Shown here one piece after another: positions 1-8,643 of a stretch of DNA of 64,000 bases. Position numbers and translations under genes: made by a program. Position 1 is the first letter of the stretch, and each line of letters begins with the position of its first letter. The notes beneath the pieces are model-generated. The model worked only from the letters and a program-made list of their open reading frames with translations. It was not told where the DNA came from and made no database searches. The stretch is from Micromonospora sediminicola (GTDB taxonomy: Bacteria > Actinomycetota > Actinomycetes > Mycobacteriales > Micromonosporaceae): positions 1,915,001 through 1,979,000 of the forward strand of contig NZ_FLRH01000004.1 in NCBI RefSeq assembly GCF_900089585.1, written 5' to 3'.

Positions 1-378
1 GTGTCCGGCCGGGGCGGAGCCGGTGCGGACCGCCTCGCGGGCCGCCTGGACCGCGCCGCACGAGTCGTGGCCGAGCACCACCACGAGCGGCGTGCCGAGC
101 ACGGTGACCGCGTACTCCACGCTGCCCAGCACCTCCGGGCCGGCGGTGTGGCCGGCGGTGCGCACCACGAAGAGGTCACCGAGGCCGCGGTCGAAGATGA
201 TCTCGGCGGCGAGTCGCGAGTCGGAGCACCCGACGATCACCGCGAACGGGTGCTGACCGTCGGCGACCGCCGCCCGGTGCCCGGCGTCCTGGTTCGGGTG
301 CTGCGGCACACCGGTGACGAACCGGTGGTTACCGGCACGCAGTTCGGCGAGTGCCTCGTCGGGGGTGGTCGGGATCAT
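1..378 (-). CDS. beta-carbonic anhydrase, N-terminal part (runs off the window edge)
   Basis: The reverse strand from the ATG at 378 encodes the first 126 residues of a beta-class carbonic anhydrase, a cytoplasmic zinc enzyme interconverting CO2 and bicarbonate. The family signature is clear: CSDSR at residues 51-55 supplies zinc ligand Cys51 and the Asp-Arg dyad, and GHDSCGA at 102-108 supplies zinc ligands His104 and Cys107. The frame is open to base 1, so the C-terminal part lies outside the window. A GAGG stretch about 8 nt upstream supports this start; an in-frame GTG three codons earlier is an alternative. It diverges from the regulator gene at 549. Confidence 0.93.
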   Translation of the reverse strand, partial: MIPTTPDEALAELRAGNHRFVTGVPQHPNQDAGHRAAVADGQHPFAVIVGCSDSRLAAEIIFDRGLGDLFVVRTAGHTAGPEVLGSVEYAVTVLGTPLVVVLGHDSCGAVQAAREAVRTGSAPAGH

Positions 379-548
379 GCTGCTCACCTCGTCCTCGCGC
401 GGAGCCGTCAGGCCGGCCGGCGGCGGTGTCGGCCCCGCGACCCACCGTCACACGCGACCCATGGCACGTCAAGATTTCGTGATACGCATTTCATACGTCA
501 CCGTCGCGGACCGCGCCGGGTCGGGGCGCCGACGGAAGGAGTCCTACG

Positions 549-887
549 ATGACCACCATGGCGACCACACCGGCCGAGGACGGGAGCCGCAAGAACTGGA
601 CCTTCCTCACCAATCACGGGCACGTCCTGCTGGCCATCGCGCGCAACCCCACAGCGCGCCTGCGGGACGTGGCCGACGAGGTGGGTGTCACCGAGCGGGC
701 GGCCCAGGCCATCGTCGCCGATCTGGAGGCCGGTGGTTACCTCCGCCGCACCCGGGTGGGCCGGCGCAACGAATACACGGTCAACCCGAACGGGCGCTTC
801 CGGCACCCGGCGGAGGCCGACCAGCAGGTGGGTGCGCTGCTCGACCTGTTCGGCGCCGAGCCGACCGGCGACACCGCCGACCGCTGA
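549..887 (+). CDS. small winged-helix transcriptional regulator
   Basis: This 112-residue protein looks like a single winged-helix DNA-binding domain of the MarR/ArsR kind. Residues about 20-90 read as helix, HTH (LRDVADEVGVTERAAQAIV) and wing (GGYLRRTRVGRRNEY), followed by a short C-terminal helix. No ligand domain is visible. A strong ribosome binding site (GGAAGGAG) ends about 7 nt before the ATG. It diverges from the carbonic anhydrase gene, so control of that neighbour is possible but unproven. The AT-richer stretch at about 470-500 probably holds the divergent promoters. Confidence 0.8.
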   Translation: MTTMATTPAEDGSRKNWTFLTNHGHVLLAIARNPTARLRDVADEVGVTERAAQAIVADLEAGGYLRRTRVGRRNEYTVNPNGRFRHPAEADQQVGALLDLFGAEPTGDTADR

Positions 888-934
888 CCGTCCGCGCGCG
901 ACCGCCCGTTCCCACGCGCCCGCGGCCGCGACGG

Positions 935-946
935 TAATCTCACCGC
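935..946 (+). promoter_or_regulatory. leaderless promoter of mycP
   Basis: The hexamer TAATCT (935-940) is a good actinobacterial -10 (TANNNT) and is followed by exactly six bases before the GTG at 947, with no Shine-Dalgarno sequence. Transcription would begin at or next to the start codon. The nonamer GGTAATCTC also occurs upstream of eccD (7163-7171). Confidence 0.55.
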
Positions 947-2185
947 GTGCGCGACAGCTTGCGGCCGAACGGGACGACGGGGCGCGTCCGTGCCGGACAC
1001 CGGATCAGGTCCGTCCTGTCCGGAGCGGCGGTGGCCGCCCTGGTCGGTGGCGCGCTGGCGGTGCCGACGCCGGCGGTCGGGGCCCCCGCGTGCGGGCCCA
1101 CCGGCGGCCCGGCCCCCACCGAGATGCCCTGGGCGTTGAGCCGGCTCGACCCGGCGGCCGCCTGGCGGGTCGGCAAGGGGCAGGGCGTCACGGTCGCGGT
1201 GGTCGACTCCGGCGTCTCACCGAGCCACCCGTTGCTGCGCGGCCGGGTGCTGCCCGGCGAGGACTTCAACCAGTTGGTCCACCTGCGCGGGCAGTGCGAC
1301 CTGGTCGGTCACGGCACCATGGTGGCGGGCATCATCGCCGGCCGGGAGGGCACCGGCTCGCCGTACACGGGCGTCGCGCCCGAGGCCCGCATCCTGCCGC
1401 TGCGCGTGCTGGCCGAGAACAAGGAGAACTTCGACCCGGACGTGCCGGGCGAGATCGGCCGGGCGATCCGCTGGGCGGTCGACCACGACGCCGACGTGGT
1501 CAATCTGTCCCTGGTCACGCTCGACGACCCGGCCCTCCGGTCGGCCGTGGACTACGCCCTGGGCAAGGGCGTGATCGTGGTGGCCTCCGCCGGCAACCGG
1601 CAGGAGAACCGGGAGGACCGGCCGGCCTATCCCGCGGCGTACCCGGGGGTCATCGCCGTGGCCGGCATCGACGAGCAGGGCGGCCACGTGGGCAGCTCGG
1701 TCAGCGCGGACTATGTGGACATCGCCGGCCCGGGCCTGAACATCGTCGGCCCCGCCCCGCAGGGTGCGGGCTACCGCGCCGAGCCGCAGGGCGGGACGAG
1801 CTTCGCCACCGCGTACGTCTCGGGGGTGGCCGCGCTGGTGCGGGCCGCGCACCCCGAGATCAGCCCCGAGGAGGTGGCCTACCGGTTGACCCGCACGGCG
1901 GACAACCCGCCCGACGGGCACAACGCCGAGGTGGGCTACGGGATGGTCAATCCCTACCGGGCGGTGACGAACCTGCTGGGCACCCGCGACGACCCCCCGC
2001 TGGGCGCGATGCCGCCGCCGGCGCCGGCCGCCGACCCACTGGCCTGGCAGCGCACGGTAGCGATCTGGGTCGCCGTCGTCGGCGGGCTGCTGGCCGGCGT
2101 CCTGCTCACGCTGCGCCCGATCCTGGTACGCGGGCGACGACGCGGCTGGCGCCCCGGCCGTCGCGACCTCCCCCGCGGCGCCTGA
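947..2185 (+). CDS. mycP: mycosin, type VII secretion-associated subtilisin-like serine protease
   Basis: This 412-residue membrane-anchored S8 protease belongs to the mycosin family, a component of ESX (type VII) secretion systems that acts on the outer face of the membrane. It has an N-terminal export signal (hydrophobic at about residues 23-40), the catalytic triad Asp87 (VVDSGV), His122 (GHGTMVAG) and Ser285 (GGTSFATA), and one C-terminal membrane segment (about 368-388) followed by a basic tail. Length and order fit mycosins. It has no ribosome binding site and probably starts leaderless at GTG 947. Its position beside WXG100, eccC, eccD, eccE and eccB genes fixes its role. Confidence 0.95.
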   Translation: MRDSLRPNGTTGRVRAGHRIRSVLSGAAVAALVGGALAVPTPAVGAPACGPTGGPAPTEMPWALSRLDPAAAWRVGKGQGVTVAVVDSGVSPSHPLLRGRVLPGEDFNQLVHLRGQCDLVGHGTMVAGIIAGREGTGSPYTGVAPEARILPLRVLAENKENFDPDVPGEIGRAIRWAVDHDADVVNLSLVTLDDPALRSAVDYALGKGVIVVASAGNRQENREDRPAYPAAYPGVIAVAGIDEQGGHVGSSVSADYVDIAGPGLNIVGPAPQGAGYRAEPQGGTSFATAYVSGVAALVRAAHPEISPEEVAYRLTRTADNPPDGHNAEVGYGMVNPYRAVTNLLGTRDDPPLGAMPPPAPAADPLAWQRTVAIWVAVVGGLLAGVLLTLRPILVRGRRRGWRPGRRDLPRGA

Positions 2186-2241
2186 CCCGGCCCCGTCACC
2201 TCCCGGAGCGCTCCGCCTCCCCGCCGCACGGGGAAACGCAG

Positions 2242-2274
2242 CGGCTCCGCCCGGCGCGAGCCGGAGCGGAGCCG
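2242..2274. terminator. bidirectional hairpin terminator between mycP and the esx genes
   Basis: An inverted repeat (CGGCTCCGC-CCGGC, loop GCGA, then GCCGG-A-GCGGAGCCG) sits between the convergent mycP and WXG100 genes. It can form 14 pairs with one bulge and probably ends both transcripts. No U-tract is present, as is common in GC-rich actinobacteria. Confidence 0.6.
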
Positions 2275-2290
2275 TCGTGGACCGGTCGGG

Positions 2291-2572
2291 TCAGTTGCCC
2301 CAGACCTTGGAGTTGCTCATCTCCGTGGTCATGTAGTTCTCGCGCGCGATGCCCACCGCGCCGCCGATCTCGTTGAGGACCTTGTTGATGTCCCGCACGG
2401 CGGCGTCCCACTGGGCCTGGTGCTGCTCGTAGGCGGCCCGGTCCTGGCCCTCCCACTCGAGCTTGCTCAGCATCGCCCGCAGCGTGTCCAGCTTCTCGTC
2501 GATGGTCCGCGAGATGGCCTGCATCTGCTGGTTGCTGCTCTCGAGGACAGCGTAGTCAACCTTGATGCTCAT
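2291..2572 (-). CDS. WXG100 family (ESAT-6/CFP-10-like) ESX secreted protein with YxxxE signal
   Basis: This 93-residue protein has the WXG100 helix-turn-helix form with Trp40-Glu-Gly42 at the turn. The C-terminal tail carries YMTTE (residues 80-84), matching the YxxxD/E general type VII secretion signal. Such proteins are exported as helical dimers with a partner, here surely the product of the gene just upstream (28 nt gap). The ATG at 2572 follows GAGGAGGAATCG, a strong ribosome binding site. The pair is transcribed toward mycP. In mycobacteria the signal is normally on the EsxB partner, so functionally this one corresponds to EsxB although it is encoded second. Confidence 0.92.
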   Translation of the reverse strand: MSIKVDYAVLESSNQQMQAISRTIDEKLDTLRAMLSKLEWEGQDRAAYEQHQAQWDAAVRDINKVLNEIGGAVGIARENYMTTEMSNSKVWGN

Positions 2573-2600
2573 CGATTCCTCCTCTGCCTGTCTTCGCGGA

Positions 2601-2909
2601 TCACGGGTTGAGCGCAGCGTGGAACTTGTCCAGCATCTGCTGCTGCTCTTCGTCGTTGACCTGGTGCGTGGTGCCGGACTTGTCGAGCAGGTCCGCGATG
2701 TTGTCCATCGCCGTGAGCAGCTTCGCCGTGTCCTCGGTCCAGCGGTTCATCAGGCCCTGGAAGCCCGTGGAAGCCTGGCCCTTCCAGGCCATGGCCAGGT
2801 CGTCGACCACGTTCCACAGCTTCTTGAGCTCGCCGTCGACGTCGCTGCGCGTGGACCGCACGTCACTCGCGGCGGTGTGCAGAGTCGCTGCACTGACCTC
2901 GAACGCCAT
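2601..2909 (-). CDS. WXG100 family ESX secreted protein, partner
   Basis: A 102-residue WXG100 protein with Trp42-Lys-Gly44 between two long helices. It is first in a two-gene esx operon and should form the heterodimer with the 93-residue protein encoded downstream. Its C-terminus has no tyrosine and no YxxxD/E motif, so export probably depends on the partner's signal. The ATG at 2909 is preceded by GAAGGG. The 200-nt stretch between this gene and the end of eccC (2910-3109) holds no gene and probably carries the esx promoter; no element there is clear enough to call. Confidence 0.92.
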   Translation of the reverse strand: MAFEVSAATLHTAASDVRSTRSDVDGELKKLWNVVDDLAMAWKGQASTGFQGLMNRWTEDTAKLLTAMDNIADLLDKSGTTHQVNDEEQQQMLDKFHAALNP

Positions 2910-3109
2910 GCTTCACACCCTTCCGTCATCTAGTGGCGGCGGTTCCGCCGCGCCCCTCCCCCGCGGCAAGGCGAACACACCCCACCGACGGACACTTCAT
3001 CCGAACCGTAGCGGACGACGTCCAACCCGCGCAGCCCTCCCTTCCCATCGTCGAATTCCGACAGGACACCGCGATCCGGCGTGGACCGTACGAGTTGGAC
3101 GGTGCCCGG

Positions 3110-6100
3110 TCAGGCCGGCTCCGTCCAGGCGGTCTGGATCAGCTGCTGGCCGTCGCGGCGGCGGACCAGGGTACCCCGGCCCGGCGGCTGCGGGGTCGGC
3201 CGCAGGTTGCCGAACACCGCACCCTCCTCCCGGCTGCCCGACATCAGCAGGCCCGGCGAGTCCAGTTCGCGCAGGCGTTGCAGCACCGGCTCGTAGAGGG
3301 CCCGGGCCACGCCGCCCACCCGCCGCGTGATGATCAGGTGCAGGCCGATGTCCCGCGCCTGCGGCAGCAGCTCGTGCAGCGCGCTGAGCGGGTTGTTGCC
3401 GCCGGAGGCGACCAGGTCGTAGTCGTCCACCAGGATGTAGAGCTCCGGCCCCTTCCACCAGCTGCGGTCGCGCAGCTGGGCGGTGGTCACGTCCGGGCCG
3501 GGCAGCCGGTTCTGCAACGCGCTGCGGATGGAGCCGAGGCCCTGGCTGAACACCTGGTTGGACGGCGCGTAGTCGAGCAGGTGGTCGCCCTCGACCGCCC
3601 CCAGCAGGCCCCGCCGGTAGTCGGCGATGACCAGCCGCGCCTGGGCCGGGGTGTAGCGCTCGGCGATCCCCCGGGCGATCAGCCGCAGCAGGTTGGTTTT
3701 GCCGCACTCGGCATCGCCGAAGACGGTCAGGTGCGGCTCGCTCGCCAGGTCCAGGTAGACCGGGGCGAGCGCCGACTCGTTGACCCCGATCGGGATGCCC
3801 GGGGCGGACCGGTCGACCACCTGGGCCAGGTCGGTCAGCGCCAGCTTGCGCGGCAACAGCCGCACCTTCGGCGCGGGCCGGCCCGGCCAGTTCGCCGCCA
3901 CGTGGCCGGCCAGCGCGACCGACGCCTCGGTCAGGTCCTCGATGTCGCGCCTGCCGTCGATCCGCGAGACCGCGGTGAGGAAGTGCAGCTTGTCCCGGGT
4001 CAGGCCCCGACCCGGCGAACCGACCGGCACGTTCTGCGCCGCCCGCCGGTCGATCTCCGACTCGGACGGGTCACCGAGCCGCAGCTCCAGCTTGGTGCCG
4101 AGCAGGTCCCGCATGTTGATCCGGATCTCCGCCCAGCGCACCGCCGTGATCACCACGTGCACGCCGAAGCCCAGCCCCCGGTTGGCCAGGTTGGTGATGG
4201 TCTGCTCCAGCTCCTCGTACTCCTGGCGCAGCGTGTTCCAGCCGTCCACCACGAGGAAGACGTCCCCGAACGGGTCGTCGGCGAACTCCCCGGCGGCCCG
4301 CCGCCGGCGGTAGCTCGCCACCGAGTCGATGCCGTGCTGGGTGAACCGGTTCTCCCGCTCGTCGATCACGGCGACCACCTCGGCGACGGTCCGCCGGACC
4401 GCCTCGGTGTCGCGCCGACCGGCCACGCCGGAGGTGTGCGGCAGCCCGTCCAGGCTGCGCAGCGCGCCGCCGCCGAAGTCGAGGCAGAAGAACTGCACCT
4501 CACGCGGCGTGTGGGTGAGCGCGAGGGAGGCCAGCATCGAGCGCAGCATGGTGCTCTTGCCGCTCAGCGAGGCGCCGACGATCACCACGTTGCCACCGGC
4601 GCCGGAGAGGTCGACCATCATCGGGTCCCGCCGCTGCTCGTACGGCCGGTCGACGATGCCGACCGGCACCGCGAGCCGGCCCCGGCCCGGCCAGTCCGCG
4701 GTGGTCAGGCCGAACGTCGGGTGCACGCTCAGCTTGGGCAGCAGCTCGGCCAGCCCGGACGGCTCCGCCAGCGGCGGCAGCCAGACCTGGTGCGCCGGCC
4801 GGCCCCGGCCCTTGAGCTGGTCGATCAGGACGTCCAGCATGGCCACCGCCTTGCCGTCACCGGTCTGCTCCGGCTCGGGCGCGGTCTCCGCCGGGGTCGG
4901 CAGCTTCGGCACCGGCACGTAGTCGATGCCGTACGGGACGATCCGGCGCTGCACCTGCGCCCGGCTGGAGCGCTGCGTCTGCCCCGGCGCCCGGTAGGGG
5001 CCGGAGACGTAGGCGGCACGGAACCGCAGCATGGTCGCCGTGTCGGTCTTCAGGTAGCCGTGGCCCGGCGCGCTCGGCAGCTCGTAGGCGTCCGGCACGC
5101 CGAGCACGATCCGGCTCTCCACCGCCGAGAAGGTCCGCAGACCGATCCGGTACGACAGGTGCGTGTCCAGACCGCGCAGCTTGCCCTCCTCCAGTCGCTG
5201 CGAGGCGAGCAGCAGGTGCACGCCGAGCGACCGGCCCAGCCGGCCGATCATCACGAACAGGTCGATGAAGTCCGGCTTGGCGGCCAGCAGCTCGGAGAAC
5301 TCGTCGCAGATGATGAGCAGGCTGGGCATCGGCTCCAGCGGCTCACCGGCCGCGCGCGCCTTCTCGTAGTCGTAGCGGGAGACGTAGTTGCCCGACGCCC
5401 GCAGCACCTCCTGGCGGCGGTTCATCTCGCCGGCCAGCGCGTCCCGCATGCGGTCGACCAGCGGCAGCTCGTCGGAGAGGTTGGTGATCACGGCGCTGGT
5501 GTGCGGCAACGCGTCCAGCGACGCGAACGTGGCGCCACCCTTGAAGTCGACCAGGACGAAGTTGAGCTCCTCCGACGAGTGCGTCACGGCCAGCGCCGCG
5601 ACCACCGTACGCAGCAGTTCGCTCTTGCCGGAACCGGTCGCTCCGATGACCAGGCCGTGCGGGCCCATGCCCTCGTGCGCGGACTCCTTGAAGTCCAGCT
5701 CGACCACGTTGCCGTCCGGCCCCAGGCCGAGCGGGATGCGCAGCCGGTCCCGGTGGCCGCGCGGGCGCCAGGTCTGCCGGGTGTCCACGGTGGCGGCGTC
5801 GCCGACGCCGAGCAGGTCGGGCAGCTCCATGCTGCGGGCCAGCGGCTCCTCGGTGCTGGCGCCCTGCTGCTGGGACAGCCGGAACGGGGCGATCTGCCGG
5901 GCCAACCCCTCGGCCGCCGCCAGCGACAGCCGGTCCGGCCGGCCGAGTCGGGTGGTGGTGGCGCCGCGCACCAGGTCGAGCCCGCTGCCGTCGCCGGTGT
6001 CCAGGCAGAGCAGCCACCGGCCGGCGTCCCGGGGCACCGCGCCGGACAGGTCGAACACGGTCGTGCCGAGCAGCCCCGCGCCGGTCAGCGCGCAGGTCGC

Positions 6101-7075
6101 CGAGACCTCGCCGCCGTCGAGCACGACCACCACGTGCGGCGCGGTGGTGAGCGGCTTCGCCTCCGGGGCGAACCGGGGCCGGCCGCCCAGCTCGTTGCCG
6201 AGCGCCGACTCGGCCTCGGCCAGGCTGGCGAAGACCATCCGGCGCGCGCCCGCCGCGTCGGTACGCCCCGGGTGCTGGGCGTGCGGCAGCCACTTCGCCC
6301 AGTCCCAGACCGGCTGCCGGTCCGGTGCGGCCACCACGACGACCAGCAGGTCCTCCGGGGCGTGGAAGGTGACCAGCTGACCCAGCGCGGCCCGGGCCAG
6401 GTCGAGCACCGGCTCCCGGTCGCCGCGCAACGCGATCCGGCTGAACGCGCGCAGCGACAGGGCGGTGGGCAGGTCGGGCACGCTGGAGTGGGCCCGGACG
6501 AACCGGCGCAGCGCGATGGCGCTCATCGGCTCCAGGTCCTCCACCGGCTTGGTCTCCGGCGGCACGATCTCCACCGCCAGCCGTTGCGGGCCGAGCGCGA
6601 TCCGCACCTCGCCGAAGTCGTCCTCGGTGATCCGCCGCTCCCACAGCCGGCGCGAGGCGGCGATCGACCAGAGCGCGTCGGGCTCCGGGTGCCGCCAGGT
6701 CATCGCGGCGCGCTGCTGCTCGGCCGCCCGCCGGGTGCGCTTGCGCATCTGCGCCAGGTAGCGCATGTAGTCGCGCCGCTGGGCGTTCAGCTCCGCCTTG
6801 TCGTTGCCGCCGTTGCCGAGCGTGCCGATCGCCATGCCCAACATGGACACCCCGAACAGGCCACCGGCGACGTACGTCATCATGCCGCCGCCACGGCCGG
6901 CGTAGAGGAAGGCCATCGCACCGACGCCGCAGAGCATCGGCAGGATCATCAGCACCTGCCCCATGCCCTTGGCCTGCGGCTCCGGCAGCTCGGGCGGGGA
7001 CTCCAGCAGGACCTCGCCGCGCGGCAGCGCGGGTCCCGGTTGACGCGGAAGTCGGCGGAACACCACCGTACTCAC
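3110..7075 (-). CDS. eccC: type VII secretion ATPase EccC (fused EccCa/EccCb, three FtsK-like domains)
   Basis: This 1321-residue protein is the motor of the ESX system and recognises substrate signals. Two membrane segments (about residues 41-60 and 66-88) precede three FtsK/SpoIIIE-type ATPase domains. Walker A motifs are GATGSGKSE (about 478), GASLSGKST (about 828) and GDAECGKTN (about 1118). Walker B regions are LLIICDEFSEL (domain 1, with catalytic Glu), VFLVVDGWNTL (domain 2, Glu replaced by Gly) and LYILVDDYDLV (domain 3, Asp). This fits the known picture that only domain 1 of EccC has canonical catalytic residues. The GTG start at 7075 follows GGGGAGGGGAGAG. It diverges from eccD. Confidence 0.97.
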   Translation of the reverse strand: MSTVVFRRLPRQPGPALPRGEVLLESPPELPEPQAKGMGQVLMILPMLCGVGAMAFLYAGRGGGMMTYVAGGLFGVSMLGMAIGTLGNGGNDKAELNAQRRDYMRYLAQMRKRTRRAAEQQRAAMTWRHPEPDALWSIAASRRLWERRITEDDFGEVRIALGPQRLAVEIVPPETKPVEDLEPMSAIALRRFVRAHSSVPDLPTALSLRAFSRIALRGDREPVLDLARAALGQLVTFHAPEDLLVVVVAAPDRQPVWDWAKWLPHAQHPGRTDAAGARRMVFASLAEAESALGNELGGRPRFAPEAKPLTTAPHVVVVLDGGEVSATCALTGAGLLGTTVFDLSGAVPRDAGRWLLCLDTGDGSGLDLVRGATTTRLGRPDRLSLAAAEGLARQIAPFRLSQQQGASTEEPLARSMELPDLLGVGDAATVDTRQTWRPRGHRDRLRIPLGLGPDGNVVELDFKESAHEGMGPHGLVIGATGSGKSELLRTVVAALAVTHSSEELNFVLVDFKGGATFASLDALPHTSAVITNLSDELPLVDRMRDALAGEMNRRQEVLRASGNYVSRYDYEKARAAGEPLEPMPSLLIICDEFSELLAAKPDFIDLFVMIGRLGRSLGVHLLLASQRLEEGKLRGLDTHLSYRIGLRTFSAVESRIVLGVPDAYELPSAPGHGYLKTDTATMLRFRAAYVSGPYRAPGQTQRSSRAQVQRRIVPYGIDYVPVPKLPTPAETAPEPEQTGDGKAVAMLDVLIDQLKGRGRPAHQVWLPPLAEPSGLAELLPKLSVHPTFGLTTADWPGRGRLAVPVGIVDRPYEQRRDPMMVDLSGAGGNVVIVGASLSGKSTMLRSMLASLALTHTPREVQFFCLDFGGGALRSLDGLPHTSGVAGRRDTEAVRRTVAEVVAVIDERENRFTQHGIDSVASYRRRRAAGEFADDPFGDVFLVVDGWNTLRQEYEELEQTITNLANRGLGFGVHVVITAVRWAEIRINMRDLLGTKLELRLGDPSESEIDRRAAQNVPVGSPGRGLTRDKLHFLTAVSRIDGRRDIEDLTEASVALAGHVAANWPGRPAPKVRLLPRKLALTDLAQVVDRSAPGIPIGVNESALAPVYLDLASEPHLTVFGDAECGKTNLLRLIARGIAERYTPAQARLVIADYRRGLLGAVEGDHLLDYAPSNQVFSQGLGSIRSALQNRLPGPDVTTAQLRDRSWWKGPELYILVDDYDLVASGGNNPLSALHELLPQARDIGLHLIITRRVGGVARALYEPVLQRLRELDSPGLLMSGSREEGAVFGNLRPTPQPPGRGTLVRRRDGQQLIQTAWTEPA

Positions 7076-7156
7076 GGCTCTCCCCTCCCCAGAAGTGGCA
7101 GTGATCGTGGTCTGCCACCGGCGGTGAGCGTCGGGTGGGCAACCTGTGCGACCGCC

Positions 7157-7170
7157 ATCGTAGGTAATCT
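7157..7170. promoter_or_regulatory. eccC/eccD divergent control region: ATCGTAGG motif overlapping a TAATCT -10
   Basis: ATCGTAGG (7157-7164) abuts TAATCT (7165-7170), the same -10 hexamer seen before mycP. On the reverse strand it contains TACGAT, a plausible -10 for eccC. A second ATCGTAGG lies at 7218-7225 and a third in the eccE/eccB divergent region at 9894-9901, so the motif may be a shared control element of the locus. Confidence 0.4.
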
Positions 7171-7217
7171 CCCGGAGGCGTCGTGGACCCGTGGGGGCGA
7201 CGCCGACGGCCGGGTGG

Positions 7218-7225
7218 ATCGTAGG
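7218..7225. promoter_or_regulatory. second ATCGTAGG copy upstream of eccD
   Basis: This copy lies about 20 nt before the eccD start and just ahead of its ribosome binding site (GAGGAGG), in what would be the eccD leader if the TAATCT promoter is used. A regulator bound here could block transcription or translation. The role is inference from recurrence only. Confidence 0.3.
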
Positions 7226-7245
7226 GCGAGCACGAGGAGGCCACA

Positions 7246-8643
7246 GTGGCGACGAAGGCGGCGACCGGCGGGCTGAGCCGGATCACCATCGTGGCGCCGC
7301 GCACCAGGATGGATCTGGCGCTGCCGTCCGACGTGCCGCTGGCCGACCTGCTGCCCACGCTGCTGCGCTACGCCGGCGAGGACCTCGCCGACGAGGGCGT
7401 GCGGCACGGCGGTTGGAGCCTGTCCCGGCTGGGCGGGCAGCCGCTCGACGGTGGCCGGACCGCCGCGCAGCTCGGCGTCCGCGACGGGGAGGTCCTCTAC
7501 TTCAACCCCCGGGCCGCCACCGCTCCCGAGATCGTCTTCGACGACGTGGTGGACGCGGTCGCCACCTCCACCACCCAGCGGGCCGGGGCCTGGCAGGTGG
7601 GCACCACGCGCTCGTTCGCCGTTCTCCTCGCCGGGTCGACGCTGGCCGCGGGCGCGGTCGCGACGCTGTTCACCGGGCCGCCGCAGCTCCCCGGCGCGCT
7701 GGCCGCCCTGGTGGTCGCGGTCGCCCTGCTGGTCGGCGCCGCCGTGCTGTCCCGGGCGGCCGGCGACAGCCGTACCGGCGCGGTGCTGGCCCTGGTCGGC
7801 GTCGGTTACGCGGCGGTCGGCGGCCTGCTCGTGCTCGCCGGGGACCGGCCGCTCGACGACCTGGCCGGCCCGCACGTGCTGCTCGCCGCCACCGCGGTGG
7901 TGGTCTTCGGCGCGGTGGCCGCGCTCGCCGTCGGCGACCGGCTGCCGCTGTTCCTCGGCGCGGTGGGCGTGGGGGCGGCGGTCGGTCTCGGCGCGGTGCT
8001 CAGCCTGGCCTTCGGCATCGGCGCGGCGGCCTCGGCGGCGGTGGTGGCGACGGTGGCCTTCGGCGCGCTGCCCGCGCTGCCGATGCTGGCCTACCGACTG
8101 GCCCGACTGCCGGTGCCGTCGATCCCGACCGGCCCGGAGGACCTGAAGACCGACACCGAGTCGGTGGACGGGCCGTCGGTGCTGCGCGACAGCGAGCGGG
8201 CCGACGGATTCCTCACCGGCCTGCTCTGGACCGTCTCGCTGCTGGTGCTCGGCGGCGAGGTGGTGCTCGCGCTCGACGGCCGGCTCCCGGCCGTCCTGCT
8301 CTGCCTGGTGCTGGCCCTGCTGTCGCTGCTCCGGGCGCGCCCGTTCCTCGGCCGGGGCCAACGCACCCCGGTGCTGCTCGCCGGCACCGTCGGCCTCGGC
8401 CTCACCGCCCTGGCGGTCTTCGCGGCCGGCTCGACGCCGGTCCGGCTCGGGCTGGTCCTGGGCGGCCTGACCGTGGTTGCCGTGATCAGCCTGGTCTACG
8501 GCCTCACCGTGGCCGGCAAGCGGATCTCCCCGGTCTGGGGCCGCACCCTCGACATCGTCGAGATCCTGCTGATCGTCGCGCTGGTGCCGCTGGCCGTCTG
8601 GGTCTGCGGCATGTACGGCTGGATCGTCAACCTTCGACCGTGA
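7246..8643 (+). CDS. eccD: type VII secretion integral membrane protein EccD
   Basis: This 465-residue protein is the ESX channel component EccD. Residues 1 to about 95 form the cytosolic ubiquitin-like domain (start MATKAATGG, with LPSDVPLADLLPTLL and the DGEVLYF segment), and the rest is a run of about eleven hydrophobic membrane helices, as in the family. The GTG start follows GAGGAGGCCACA. Its 3' end overlaps that of eccE by 17 bp on the opposite strand, so the two messages are partly complementary. EccD forms the membrane core with EccB, EccC and EccE. Confidence 0.93.
   Translation: MATKAATGGLSRITIVAPRTRMDLALPSDVPLADLLPTLLRYAGEDLADEGVRHGGWSLSRLGGQPLDGGRTAAQLGVRDGEVLYFNPRAATAPEIVFDDVVDAVATSTTQRAGAWQVGTTRSFAVLLAGSTLAAGAVATLFTGPPQLPGALAALVVAVALLVGAAVLSRAAGDSRTGAVLALVGVGYAAVGGLLVLAGDRPLDDLAGPHVLLAATAVVVFGAVAALAVGDRLPLFLGAVGVGAAVGLGAVLSLAFGIGAAASAAVVATVAFGALPALPMLAYRLARLPVPSIPTGPEDLKTDTESVDGPSVLRDSERADGFLTGLLWTVSLLVLGGEVVLALDGRLPAVLLCLVLALLSLLRARPFLGRGQRTPVLLAGTVGLGLTALAVFAAGSTPVRLGLVLGGLTVVAVISLVYGLTVAGKRISPVWGRTLDIVEILLIVALVPLAVWVCGMYGWIVNLRP

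Noticed and set aside
2933..7276. A 1447-codon open frame on the + strand across the eccC region
   Set aside because: It is antisense to eccC, with Arg/His/Gln-rich composition and no ribosome binding site or domain. Long shadow frames are expected at this GC content.
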